From NCBI RefSeq assembly GCF_000521505.1, contig NZ_CP003915.1:3534001-3598000 (forward strand): a stretch of 64,000 bases of DNA, read 5' to 3'. This stretch comes from Advenella mimigardefordensis DPN7 (GTDB lineage Bacteria > Pseudomonadota > Gammaproteobacteria > Burkholderiales > Burkholderiaceae_B). A model generated the notes under the pieces. That model saw only the letters and a program-made list of their open reading frames with translations, was not told where the DNA came from and ran no database searches. Shown piece by piece: positions 56,698 through 64,000 of this stretch. The translations under genes and the position numbers were made by a program. Each line of letters begins with the position of its first letter. Position 1 is the first letter of the stretch.

Positions 56698-57276
56698 ATG
56701 AATTTGCTTCACACATTCGGTGCATCTGTACAGGCGATGCTATTTTCCAAACAACAATTAGAAAGCATGCACCGGTTGATCGACTCCAGAAACATCCCTG
56801 TTGAAAAAACTGAGGATTTCTACCAGCAGGCAATCTCACTTGAACAGGCCGCCGGATATAGTGACTTCACCCGCCGCTACCAGCGTTTTTCCACCGCTCA
56901 GAAAATCATGAACGGGATCGCCTATGTGGTAACAGGCTTTGCCCTGCTTGTGTTTCTGCTTTCAAAATTCGGGCCGCTCAAGGAACCAATACACGCCTTA
57001 TTCAGCTTGCTCATGAGCGACTTCATGCTGTTTGCTGTCCTTATGAGCGTCATTGCGGGCATTATTCTGCTGATACTGATTGGCCTCTACTTCTACACGC
57101 GCACCCTTTATAACAAACTGCTGGGTAGTGAACTGGTCAAATTATGGAAACGAACGATTGAGCACTGGTCGCCGGATATGTCAAATGTGTTTACTAACGG
57201 CCAGCCCGATCCTGAAACAGTAGCCACATATGTCAGGCAGCATACAGACGCAGCCTGCGTAGACATCAATCGTTAA
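56698..57276 (+). CDS. Hypothetical membrane protein with two helices
   Basis: A 192-residue protein not recognised. Two hydrophobic segments occur in the middle (IAYVVTGFALLVFLLSKF and LFAVLMSVIAGIILLILIGL), with soluble ends on the same side. It begins at ATG 56698; a TTG at 56662 opens the same frame. It heads a run of four small membrane proteins on the plus strand. No function is suggested by sequence. Confidence 0.6.
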   Translation: MNLLHTFGASVQAMLFSKQQLESMHRLIDSRNIPVEKTEDFYQQAISLEQAAGYSDFTRRYQRFSTAQKIMNGIAYVVTGFALLVFLLSKFGPLKEPIHALFSLLMSDFMLFAVLMSVIAGIILLILIGLYFYTRTLYNKLLGSELVKLWKRTIEHWSPDMSNVFTNGQPDPETVATYVRQHTDAACVDINR

Positions 57277-57292
57277 CGAACACAGGTCACAT

Positions 57293-57529
57293 ATGCCCAG
57301 AAGCATTGCAATGTTAATTATCGGCATAACCGCATTCCTCAACGGCTTTTACCGTCTTGGTACGCCCGCGCAGGAAGTAGAAAAATCGGGCTGGATATTT
57401 CAACATTTTGGTTCGCCGGGAGTCGCCTACGGTACCATTGCATTGGGTGCCGTTTGCCTTGTGGCAGGTAGCATTATGTTCAGAGGGACGTGGAGACGGA
57501 TCAGGGAATCACGGAAATATCGGAAGTAG
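57293..57529 (+). CDS. Hypothetical small membrane protein
   Basis: A 78-residue protein with two predicted helices (residues about 5-20 and 44-63) and a basic C-terminus. It lies 16 bases after the previous gene. Composition and spacing support a real gene, but no family is recognised. Confidence 0.55.
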   Translation: MPRSIAMLIIGITAFLNGFYRLGTPAQEVEKSGWIFQHFGSPGVAYGTIALGAVCLVAGSIMFRGTWRRIRESRKYRK

Positions 57530-57605
57530 GTAAGGCCAAAGTACAACTGTGAAGTAGAACGCGTCAGCTGGATCGTCAGATCGTTTATATCCCCGGAGTG
57601 TGCCA

Positions 57606-57830
57606 ATGGTCGGGATGGTTTTTCTTTTTGCTTTGATAGCAGCAGTGCTTTACTATTTTTTAGATAAAGCAGGGATCAGGTTCAGGGTTTTGATATCTGT
57701 CGGCACATTTTTGGCACTCTGCGGAGTATTTGCCTTAGTGATGCTGAATATCGGCGATCAGGCTGCTCCGAATTCTATAATTATTACACCTGAAGTGCTG
57801 GAACAAGCTGCCAGGCATAGGACGGACTGA
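57606..57830 (+). CDS. Hypothetical small membrane protein
   Basis: A 74-residue protein with two predicted helices (VFLFALIAAVLYYFL and the FLALCGVFALVML segment) and a short polar tail. ATG 57606 has GGAG seven bases upstream; GTG 57600 is in frame but too close. No family is recognised. Confidence 0.5.
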   Translation: MVGMVFLFALIAAVLYYFLDKAGIRFRVLISVGTFLALCGVFALVMLNIGDQAAPNSIIITPEVLEQAARHRTD

Positions 57831-57866
57831 TCCGAAGCGTTCATAACTTTTTACGCGCATATTGAT

Positions 57867-58178
57867 TTGCCTTATCTTATTTTCGTACTGATCTATTTAG
57901 CCTGTACAGTCTCCTATTTATTCTGTCGGGCGGTGCAATACCGCGTGCATGTCCTGACCGATGGTGGCCATTCTGATACGCTCTCTATGTACGCGCTGTT
58001 TCTAAAGGCAGATTTACCTTTCTTCCTGACCCGGCTTGCCATCTTGCTTATCTTCGCCCTTGCCATTGCTCTTTATCGCAAAACTGCTGCCGATATCGCT
58101 TATTCAGTGCTAATGGTCGTGGGATTGATTTTTATGGCGGATTTGGTGTCTGCCACCGTTTTTCGGATGTTGTCCTGA
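57867..58178 (+). CDS. Hypothetical membrane protein with three helices
   Basis: A 103-residue protein with hydrophobic segments near residues 2-20, 55-68 and 75-95. The only start in the frame upstream of the first helix is TTG 57867; there is no ATG, so the start is uncertain. It is the last of the four-gene run. No family is recognised. Confidence 0.45.
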   Translation: MPYLIFVLIYLACTVSYLFCRAVQYRVHVLTDGGHSDTLSMYALFLKADLPFFLTRLAILLIFALAIALYRKTAADIAYSVLMVVGLIFMADLVSATVFRMLS

Positions 58179-58265
58179 GCGCACTACGCATAACCGGGCG
58201 AACAGGGTCTTAGTGCATTATGCTGACCGGTCGCCCGCTAGTTGTCTATATGTTCTAACGACGAA

Positions 58266-58919
58266 CTAATACGCCACAGAAAAACGCTGACGAATATGTT
58301 TCCGCGCTTCCAGCTCGTCAATCATGGCCACAGCGTAATCCTGAACTGAAATACGGCTTTCGCCTTTTTCATCCGTCAACAGTTGATCGCCCCCCAGTCT
58401 GAACTTACCCGTTCGCTCACCCGGCTCCAGCATTGCAGCTGGCGCCAGGAACGACCATTCCAGCTCAGGCGAATTTCTTAATGCTTCCAGTGCCTCGCTG
58501 GTCGCGCGCGAGCCCGGCTTAATCCATTCAGGAAAATCGGGAGAATCGATAAGTAAAACGCCGGGCGCGACTTCCAGCCCGCCCGCACCGCCCACCCACA
58601 ACACGCGCTTAATGTTTGCCTTTTTAATTGCGGCAAGAATGGCATTGGTGCCCTGAACCTGCTCGTCATACATCTCGGACCTTACGGTACCGGGCGTCCA
58701 GCCGGGGTTGAAGGCACTGATTAGCGCGTCGTGACCCGCGATGTTGGCTGCCAGGGAATCTACGTTGGTCACATCTCCAGCAATCACCGTCAAGCCTTGT
58801 TTGGCTTGCAGCTTTGCTACGTTTCTAACAATCGCGGTCACCTCATGACCCCGGTTAAGCGCTTCAGCCAATAACGCAGAGCCAACAAATCCAGTGGCTC
58901 CCAATAGTACGATTTTCAT
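58266..58919 (-). CDS. NAD(P)-binding Rossmann-fold protein (NmrA/YwnB-like epimerase family)
   Basis: A 217-residue short-chain reductase-like protein with the N-terminal dinucleotide motif GATGFVGSALLAEA. It lacks the usual catalytic YxxxK, as in the NAD(P)H-binding YwnB/YeeZ group, whose members sense or reduce quinones and other small electrophiles. ATG 58919 follows AAGGAATT. It is divergent from an HxlR-type regulator, which probably controls it. Confidence 0.82.
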   Translation of the reverse strand: MKIVLLGATGFVGSALLAEALNRGHEVTAIVRNVAKLQAKQGLTVIAGDVTNVDSLAANIAGHDALISAFNPGWTPGTVRSEMYDEQVQGTNAILAAIKKANIKRVLWVGGAGGLEVAPGVLLIDSPDFPEWIKPGSRATSEALEALRNSPELEWSFLAPAAMLEPGERTGKFRLGGDQLLTDEKGESRISVQDYAVAMIDELEARKHIRQRFSVAY

Positions 58920-59113
58920 AAACAATTCCTTAGATTAAATGAAACTTGCGGTTATCCATCCTGTACGGCTCTCATTCACCAACCGCTAGTCTTTCCAATA
59001 AAAATTACATTCGATATATAGTCTCTTTTTGAGATCAAGTCTATTATAGAGATACAATTGCAGATGTAAAGACGGCACTTTTGCGTCACCTGGTTACTTT
59101 TTGGGAACCACTA

Positions 59114-59506
59114 ATGGTTAAGGTTGAAGACATCCTGGCACAGGTCCGGGAACAAGACGGCACGGTCAACATCGCCAACTGCCCTATTCGGAATGTATTG
59201 GATCAACTGGGCGATAAGTGGAGCATGTTGCTGGTTATTATGCTCGCTCAGGAGCCGCAGCGGTTTGGTCAGTTGCGTAAGCGCCTACCGGATATTTCTC
59301 AGCGCATGCTCACGCAAACCCTGCGTATGCTGGTTCGAAATGGTTTGGCAACTCGCACCGTGTTCCCCACCCGTCCGCCCAGCGTGGAGTATGCGTTGAC
59401 GACGGCAGGCCAGACATTGCTGATTGCACTCAACACGCTTGTTGCATGGGCGCAAGAGCATCATGAATACATTCAGGAATCACGAATGAAATTTGATGCG
59501 AGTTGA
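59114..59506 (+). CDS. HxlR-family winged-helix regulator
   Basis: A 130-residue regulator. The HxlR signature is [20 protein letters not shown], with the recognition helix in [20 protein letters not shown]. Such proteins respond to electrophiles, often through the N-terminal Cys, here Cys19 or so. ATG 59114 is preferred over 59081, because the intact signature starts shortly afterwards. It is divergent from the NAD(P)-binding protein gene, a common pairing. Confidence 0.88.
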   Translation: MVKVEDILAQVREQDGTVNIANCPIRNVLDQLGDKWSMLLVIMLAQEPQRFGQLRKRLPDISQRMLTQTLRMLVRNGLATRTVFPTRPPSVEYALTTAGQTLLIALNTLVAWAQEHHEYIQESRMKFDAS

Positions 59507-59640
59507 AATAATGAAGAAGTGAAGGCGACTGGAACGGAACACTGAGCTGTGATGGCTCAGTGCTTCGCTCATCACCCATGACAGCATGGATAGTACCCGA
59601 CCCGAGATTAAGGACCGCTATCCGCCTGCCCTGGCAATAC

Positions 59641-60576
59641 TCAGGCAGTTGCGCGCACGCGCTCTACTTGTTGATTATCTATTCCATCGACCAGTGAGGT
59701 CAGATGAAAATCAAATTTGATTTCTGCGAAGGGCTCAGTTAAACCTTGTGCCTTGATGCTTTCCTCATCAGTGCGTTCAACGATAGGCGGCACTAATCCT
59801 TCACGCGTTGCGTAGGCGAAATCATCGTTCAGTAACGGGTCACCATCAATGTTAATTTGCGTTGTCAATTTACGGTGATCATCTGCACTCACAAAGAAGT
59901 GAATATGAGCCGGACGGTTGCCGTGACGACCCAATTGGTTCAGCAGCGCCTGTGTTGGGCCATCCGGCGGGCAGCCATAGCCTTTAGGTACGATGCTTTG
60001 GAACTTATAGTTTCCATTTTCATCTGTGATAATGGTGCGACGCATATTAAATGGCTTCTGTTCGCCCGTTGGGTCAAAATGTGAGTAGAAGCCTTTGGTA
60101 TTGCAATGCCACACTTCTACACTTGCACCTGCCAGGGGCTGGCCATCACTCCCTTTCACCTGGCCATACATGACCAATGTGTGTCCGTTGGGATCGGAAC
60201 CATCGTCCAGACGAGCAAAGCCGTGTTCTACGGGTGCTCCGGCTACGTAGAGTGGCCCTTCAATCGTGCGCGGGGTCTGGTTATCGATGCCCAGGGCAGC
60301 ATCTGCCGCATCCATGCGCATATCCAGAAAACGATCAAGCCCCAGCCCGGGCGAAAGCAGCCCAGCCTCTCCCCTGGCGCCCAGCGTATTAACATAGGCA
60401 ACACCCGCCCAATACTCATCGGGTGTGATATTCAGGTCTTCAATGGCACGAAACAAATCGCTAAGCAGGCGATGAACGATCTGTTTGTTCCGCTCATTGC
60501 CATCACTATTGTTTATGCCACAGGCAAGATCAAGAAATTGCTGTACTTCCGGGGTGTTAAATAAGTTGGATGTCAT
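59641..60576 (-). CDS. catA: Catechol 1,2-dioxygenase (intradiol)
   Basis: A 311-residue intradiol dioxygenase that opens catechol to cis,cis-muconate in the ortho-cleavage pathway. The N-terminal helical linker domain (about 1-100) is followed by the catalytic barrel. The Fe(III) tyrosine and histidine ligands are seen in GPLYVAGAP, PKGYGCPPDGPTQ and RPAHIHFFV. The length and N-terminal dimerisation domain match catechol, chlorocatechol or hydroxyquinol dioxygenases. catB and catC are absent, so the next steps are encoded elsewhere. GGAGGATAACC precedes the ATG at 60576. Confidence 0.88.
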   Translation of the reverse strand: MTSNLFNTPEVQQFLDLACGINNSDGNERNKQIVHRLLSDLFRAIEDLNITPDEYWAGVAYVNTLGARGEAGLLSPGLGLDRFLDMRMDAADAALGIDNQTPRTIEGPLYVAGAPVEHGFARLDDGSDPNGHTLVMYGQVKGSDGQPLAGASVEVWHCNTKGFYSHFDPTGEQKPFNMRRTIITDENGNYKFQSIVPKGYGCPPDGPTQALLNQLGRHGNRPAHIHFFVSADDHRKLTTQINIDGDPLLNDDFAYATREGLVPPIVERTDEESIKAQGLTEPFAEIKFDFHLTSLVDGIDNQQVERVRATA

Positions 60577-60744
60577 TTGGTTATCCTCCTTCTGTCCTTT
60601 GTGGTAACTTATGAATACTCAGACAATCTGAGCGTTGTGACTGGCATACATTTACGTTATAAAACTCAATTTGATGTCCGACCAGGTCTCGCCCCCGCAG
60701 AGACATACTCGTGGTGCGGGTTCGCGGCAGATTTTCCGGCTCAC

Positions 60745-61779
60745 TTAAATACTCAGCAACCATTGCTGCAGCAGCGAGGCATCGCGACTGTGAGTGAGCG
60801 CCAGCATTAGAAAAATACGCAACTTCTGTGGCGACAAACTGCCACCCGCAAGCACCCCTGCGCTTTTGAGAAATTGCTGTGGCGGTACCATGGCTTGTGC
60901 CGCCCGGCTTGACTGAACGACCACAATGTCGTTTTTAACGGCGTCTGCAAACGCCGCCGCCTGTCCGTTAGCGGCCCTCCCCGGAGGCAAACCGGCACTA
61001 ATAATGCCATCACAGCCGCACGCGACCAGCGCATCCACAACCACACGATCTGCGCCCGCATAAGACATGACGATGTCTACCCGGGGAAGATCCTGAATTG
61101 TCTCCAGATGGGTCCGAGGTAGGAGCTGTTGCCGGATGGGGCGACGTCGCATCAACACCTCACCATCAGGCGTAACACTTCCCAAAGGCCCGTAAGGTAT
61201 AGCCTGAAACGCGTTCAGATCAAAACTTGCCGCCTTGGTAACATCGCGGGCACTGAATATGTAGCTGTCCATGACCACCAAAACGCCCAGATTACGAGCC
61301 TGATCGGACTGCGCCACGGCCAGTGCCGCACGCAGGTTGGCCGGCACATCACTGCCCGCCGTATTGGCCGGCCGTTGTGCACCGGTCAACACAACCGGTT
61401 TATCGATATGCAAGACCAGATCCAGAAACCATGCGGTTTCCTCAAGCGTCGCCGTGCCATGGGTGATGATAAAACCGGCAAGGTCCGGCTCGGATCGTAC
61501 AGTGTCTTCGATCAGCCGCGCCAGATCAAGCCAGTCTTGGGGCGTAATACCGGTACTGCCCAATGCACGGAAAGTTACCGGTACAAGTTCAATCTCCTGA
61601 GCCGGGTCGCCCAGATCGCCCAGATCGGCTAATAATTGATCAATGCCGGTAACAACGCCGCTCTCGCTGTATTCGACCCAGTCGAACGTGTGCCGCGCCC
61701 GCATGGCGAAAGTGCCACCGGTTCCTATTACCGCAATACGAGGAAGCGGCGTCTGCCGGGTTGACTGTGCAGGTTTCAT
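60745..61779 (-). CDS. Asparaginase/glutaminase-family amidohydrolase, altered substrate-binding motif
   Basis: A 344-residue asparaginase-family protein. The first catalytic Thr is in IGTGGTFAM. The second motif, normally HGTDTxEET, reads HGTATLEET, so the substrate-binding aspartate is alanine. No signal peptide is seen. It starts two bases after the Rieske ferredoxin gene stop and is in the operon with ring-hydroxylating oxygenase components. This suggests an amide other than L-asparagine, perhaps an aromatic or side-product amide; this is inference only. Confidence 0.78.
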   Translation of the reverse strand: MKPAQSTRQTPLPRIAVIGTGGTFAMRARHTFDWVEYSESGVVTGIDQLLADLGDLGDPAQEIELVPVTFRALGSTGITPQDWLDLARLIEDTVRSEPDLAGFIITHGTATLEETAWFLDLVLHIDKPVVLTGAQRPANTAGSDVPANLRAALAVAQSDQARNLGVLVVMDSYIFSARDVTKAASFDLNAFQAIPYGPLGSVTPDGEVLMRRRPIRQQLLPRTHLETIQDLPRVDIVMSYAGADRVVVDALVACGCDGIISAGLPPGRAANGQAAAFADAVKNDIVVVQSSRAAQAMVPPQQFLKSAGVLAGGSLSPQKLRIFLMLALTHSRDASLLQQWLLSI

Positions 61780-61781
61780 CC

Positions 61782-62159
61782 TCAGCCTCCCGTTTTTTCC
61801 GGAACGGCCACATACACCGCGTCATCTTGTATTCTGACCTTATGACAACGTGTCGCGCGCGTAAGCGGCGCGCACATGACCGAACCATCGCGTACATCAA
61901 AAAGACCGGCATGCAGAGGACATTCGATACCGTGGCCATCCATTTCACCGTCGGAAAGCAACGCGTTTCCGTGGGTACATAGATCATCCAGTGCGTAGAC
62001 ATCGGCGTCGACACGGAACAGGCCGATGCGATGCCCGTTCACCGTAATGCCGTGGCAATCCCCTTCTGCGAAAAGAGATTCAAGTTCGCCTGCCTTATAC
62101 CATTGAATGGCATGTTCCTGCACATCGGCGGCGCTTTCGGAAAGTTGGTCACAGATCAT
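61782..62159 (-). CDS. Rieske [2Fe-2S] ferredoxin
   Basis: A 125-residue ferredoxin with the Rieske ligands CTHG and CPLH, separated by 16 residues. It should carry electrons from the reductase at 62755 to a ring-hydroxylating oxygenase. Its ATG overlaps the stop of the beta-subunit gene as ATGA. N-terminal extension before the ferredoxin domain is about 20 residues. Confidence 0.88.
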   Translation of the reverse strand: MICDQLSESAADVQEHAIQWYKAGELESLFAEGDCHGITVNGHRIGLFRVDADVYALDDLCTHGNALLSDGEMDGHGIECPLHAGLFDVRDGSVMCAPLTRATRCHKVRIQDDAVYVAVPEKTGG

Positions 62160-62758
62160 GATAGCTCACTATCGGTAATAGAGTGGTTGAATAATGGATT
62201 GGCTGATGCGGTATGCGCACGTGAAGACACCAGAGCATCCAGCGCAGCAAGGTTTTGAGCCAATGGCAGCGATGCCAGCCCCAGTGAACACATATGCAAT
62301 TGTTCGAATTGCATAAAGCAGCAACGCCACTGCTGATCCTGTTCTAGCCGGTAACGCTCTGTTGTGGTTGCGCCCAGAATGATGACATCACCATCATCTT
62401 CACGCAGCGCCAGTTGCCACAGGCGCCAGGCGGCACTTGCCTGATTATCATTTACATCAATATGCGCACTGGTGTAATAATGCATGGCAAAGCGCCACGG
62501 CGACCGCATGAACCACTGCGTCAACTGTTCGCGACCGCAAATATCACCGCCAAACCCGTCACCGCCGGCCCATACCACATCCTCGGTGAAACACATGGCC
62601 TGTTCGTGGGCAACCTGCCTGAGCGCTTCGCTTTCAAGACGTTGATAATGCGGAGTATATTTGGCATCCGCCAGAGCACCATAACGCGCTTTGAGCGCAC
62701 GAATAGCCTCGACAGCCTCCAGGCGAGCCAGCCGTGATTGCAGGTCCTGAACATTCAT
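62156..62758 (-). CDS. Ring-hydroxylating oxygenase beta subunit/NTF2-like protein
   Basis: A 200-residue protein of the SnoaL/NTF2 fold, as in small (beta) subunits of Rieske oxygenases. YTSAHIDVNDNQASAAWRLWQ and the preceding DVVWAGGDGFGG pattern match SnoaL_4-type proteins. Its start overlaps the reductase stop and its stop overlaps the ferredoxin start. No alpha subunit with Rieske and mononuclear iron sites is in the window, so it may lie to the right. A role as a lone SnoaL-like enzyme cannot be excluded. Confidence 0.72.
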   Translation of the reverse strand: MNVQDLQSRLARLEAVEAIRALKARYGALADAKYTPHYQRLESEALRQVAHEQAMCFTEDVVWAGGDGFGGDICGREQLTQWFMRSPWRFAMHYYTSAHIDVNDNQASAAWRLWQLALREDDGDVIILGATTTERYRLEQDQQWRCCFMQFEQLHMCSLGLASLPLAQNLAALDALVSSRAHTASANPLFNHSITDSELS

Positions 62759-63990
62759 GATTGCAGCGCTTTAAAAGGAATGCTGCTGTCTGCTGCGCGC
62801 TCAGCCGAAATTGTCGCCGACTCCCTTACCAGTGGCTCCAGATGTTTCCTGTCCCGGGCACGATTGATCAGCACAGCGCCTATCAACCGCTCTTCACGCA
62901 TCATCAGAACAGCAGACGGATTGGCATCGGCGTCGCGGCGAACAATGTCCTGTGCCCCCGCCAGAGGAAAGCCAAGCACCTGAATATTGGCATCGAACTG
63001 ATCGGTCCACATCCAGGGGGTTTCCTGATACGGTTCGCTGCGACCCATAATGAACTGGGCAACCGCAAGCGACTGATTTTCAGCATTACGCCAGGTTTCC
63101 TGACGCACATGACGCTGGTACATCGGGTGATAGGTCAATGCCACATCGCCAGCCGCATAACACCAGGGAGCGACCGGACTGGTGCAATCAACCCCAATGG
63201 GAATACCATCTGCATTGGCAATGCCCGAGCCTTCAAGAAAGTCCACGGCACAATCGATGCCAACGGCAATCAGCACCAGATCCGCGGCTATGCTGGCGTG
63301 GTCGTCACCCTGCGCGATCTCGACACTCAGCGCGTCCGATGTCGGCACAATGGCGTTGACCTGTACTCCGGTACGGATGACACAACCCTTATCTTCGTGC
63401 ACCGACCGTAGCCACTGACTTACTGAACGAGGCAGGCAGCGGGCCAGCACATGCTCACCTGCTTCCAGAACGGTAACATTTGCCCCCATCTGCCGGGCAC
63501 TGGCAGCCACCTCCATGCCAATGACACCCGCCCCCACAACAACGACATTGCTGGCGCTTTCGATCGCGGACCGAAGGGCAAGACTATCCTCTATCGTTCT
63601 TAAGGTAAACACATTGGGTAATGTCGCACCGGGTATCCGTGGCAATCGTGCCCGTCCGCCTGTTGCCACGACCAGTTTGTCGAACTCAAGCTCACGGCCA
63701 CCTTCAAGCACAAGCCGCTTTTTTTCAGAATCCAGTGAGCTGGCCTTACCACTCACGTATTGAACCTGGCTTTCGTCACTCCAGAAAGCAGCAGGCGCGA
63801 GCGCCAGCTCATCAATCTGACGCTGGCCCTTAAGGACTTCCTTGGATAAGGCTGGCCGTTCGTATGGCAAATGTGGCTCATCACCTATCAACGTCAATTG
63901 CCCGGCAAAGCCCAGTGAGCGTAAATGCTGTACGACCCGACCACCAGCATGCCCCGCGCCGACCACGACCACATGCTCCCGGGTACTCAT
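62755..63990 (-). CDS. FAD-dependent ferredoxin reductase
   Basis: A 411-residue NAD(P)H:ferredoxin reductase of the Rieske oxygenase type (BphA4/ThcD family). The FAD motif GAGHAGGRVVQHLR, the NAD(H) motif VGAGVIGMEVAASA and the C-terminal YAAGDVALTYHP block are all present. It shares ATGA overlap with the next gene. Its start lies ten bases from the window end, so an upstream gene in the same operon is likely. Confidence 0.88.
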   Translation of the reverse strand: MSTREHVVVVGAGHAGGRVVQHLRSLGFAGQLTLIGDEPHLPYERPALSKEVLKGQRQIDELALAPAAFWSDESQVQYVSGKASSLDSEKKRLVLEGGRELEFDKLVVATGGRARLPRIPGATLPNVFTLRTIEDSLALRSAIESASNVVVVGAGVIGMEVAASARQMGANVTVLEAGEHVLARCLPRSVSQWLRSVHEDKGCVIRTGVQVNAIVPTSDALSVEIAQGDDHASIAADLVLIAVGIDCAVDFLEGSGIANADGIPIGVDCTSPVAPWCYAAGDVALTYHPMYQRHVRQETWRNAENQSLAVAQFIMGRSEPYQETPWMWTDQFDANIQVLGFPLAGAQDIVRRDADANPSAVLMMREERLIGAVLINRARDRKHLEPLVRESATISAERAADSSIPFKALQS

Positions 63991-64000
63991 AGCGCAGCTC

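Overview
The window reads as a chromosome segment of a beta-proteobacterium of the order Burkholderiales, family Alcaligenaceae. The best single pointer is a 3-sulfinopropionate/3-mercaptopropionate catabolic gene set (act, acd, mdo) of the kind described in Advenella mimigardefordensis, so Advenella or a close relative is my inference. Gene density is high. Most genes form short catabolic operons, each with its own LysR, MarR, AraC, Lrp, HxlR or XRE regulator. I see no rRNA, tRNA, CRISPR array, insertion sequence or prophage.

Layout. 0-10.8 kb: nicotinate degradation (nicD, a molybdenum hydroxylase in three pieces, nicR, nicC, nicT), with four similar operator-like sites. 10.8-14.4 kb: LysR regulator, MFS exporter and zinc alcohol dehydrogenase. 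14.5-18.5 kb: an isoquinoline-1-oxidoreductase-type aldehyde oxidase pair and an AraC regulator. 18.7-23.0 kb: ilvD, a small lipoprotein, an SMR transporter behind a CTTTG tandem repeat, and an MFS transporter. 23.0-27.5 kb: a bufferin-type operon (DUF2282 peptide, MNIO enzyme, DUF2063 partner, DoxX, ECF sigma factor, two NrsF-like anti-sigma genes), headed by a GTAACC-N16-CGAA promoter. 27.8-35.4 kb: methylcitrate cycle (prpC, acnD, prpF, prpB-like) and an XRE/short-chain acyl-CoA-type regulator. 35.4-42.7 kb: a LysR gene, then act-acd-mdo, an AhpD-like gene and two Bug solute receptors. 42.9-48.8 kb: TauE/SafE exporter, gamma-glutamyltransferase, HAAAP permease, diaminopropionate ammonia-lyase-like enzyme and an Lrp regulator. 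49.1-51.5 kb: omega-amino acid aminotransferase and LysR. 51.6-54.0 kb: ybdD-cstA. 54.6-56.4 kb: a CueO-type copper oxidase behind a CueR-type promoter. 56.7-58.2 kb: four small membrane proteins of unknown role. 58.3-60.6 kb: NAD(P)-binding protein, HxlR regulator and catechol 1,2-dioxygenase. 60.7-64.0 kb: Rieske oxygenase components with an asparaginase-like gene; the oxygenase alpha subunit is not visible.

How the parts fit. Act would activate 3-sulfinopropionate, Acd would release sulfite and propionyl-CoA, the neighbouring methylcitrate genes would burn propionyl-CoA, and the TSUP-family exporter could remove sulfite. Copper handling appears twice: the bufferin operon and the copper oxidase, under two different promoter types.

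Caution on sequence quality: nicR, one nrsF copy, the LysR gene at 35.4 kb and the permease at 45.3 kb each look interrupted, and every case can be repaired by adding one base to a homopolymer run. Uncorrected homopolymer undercalls are therefore as likely as true pseudogenes.
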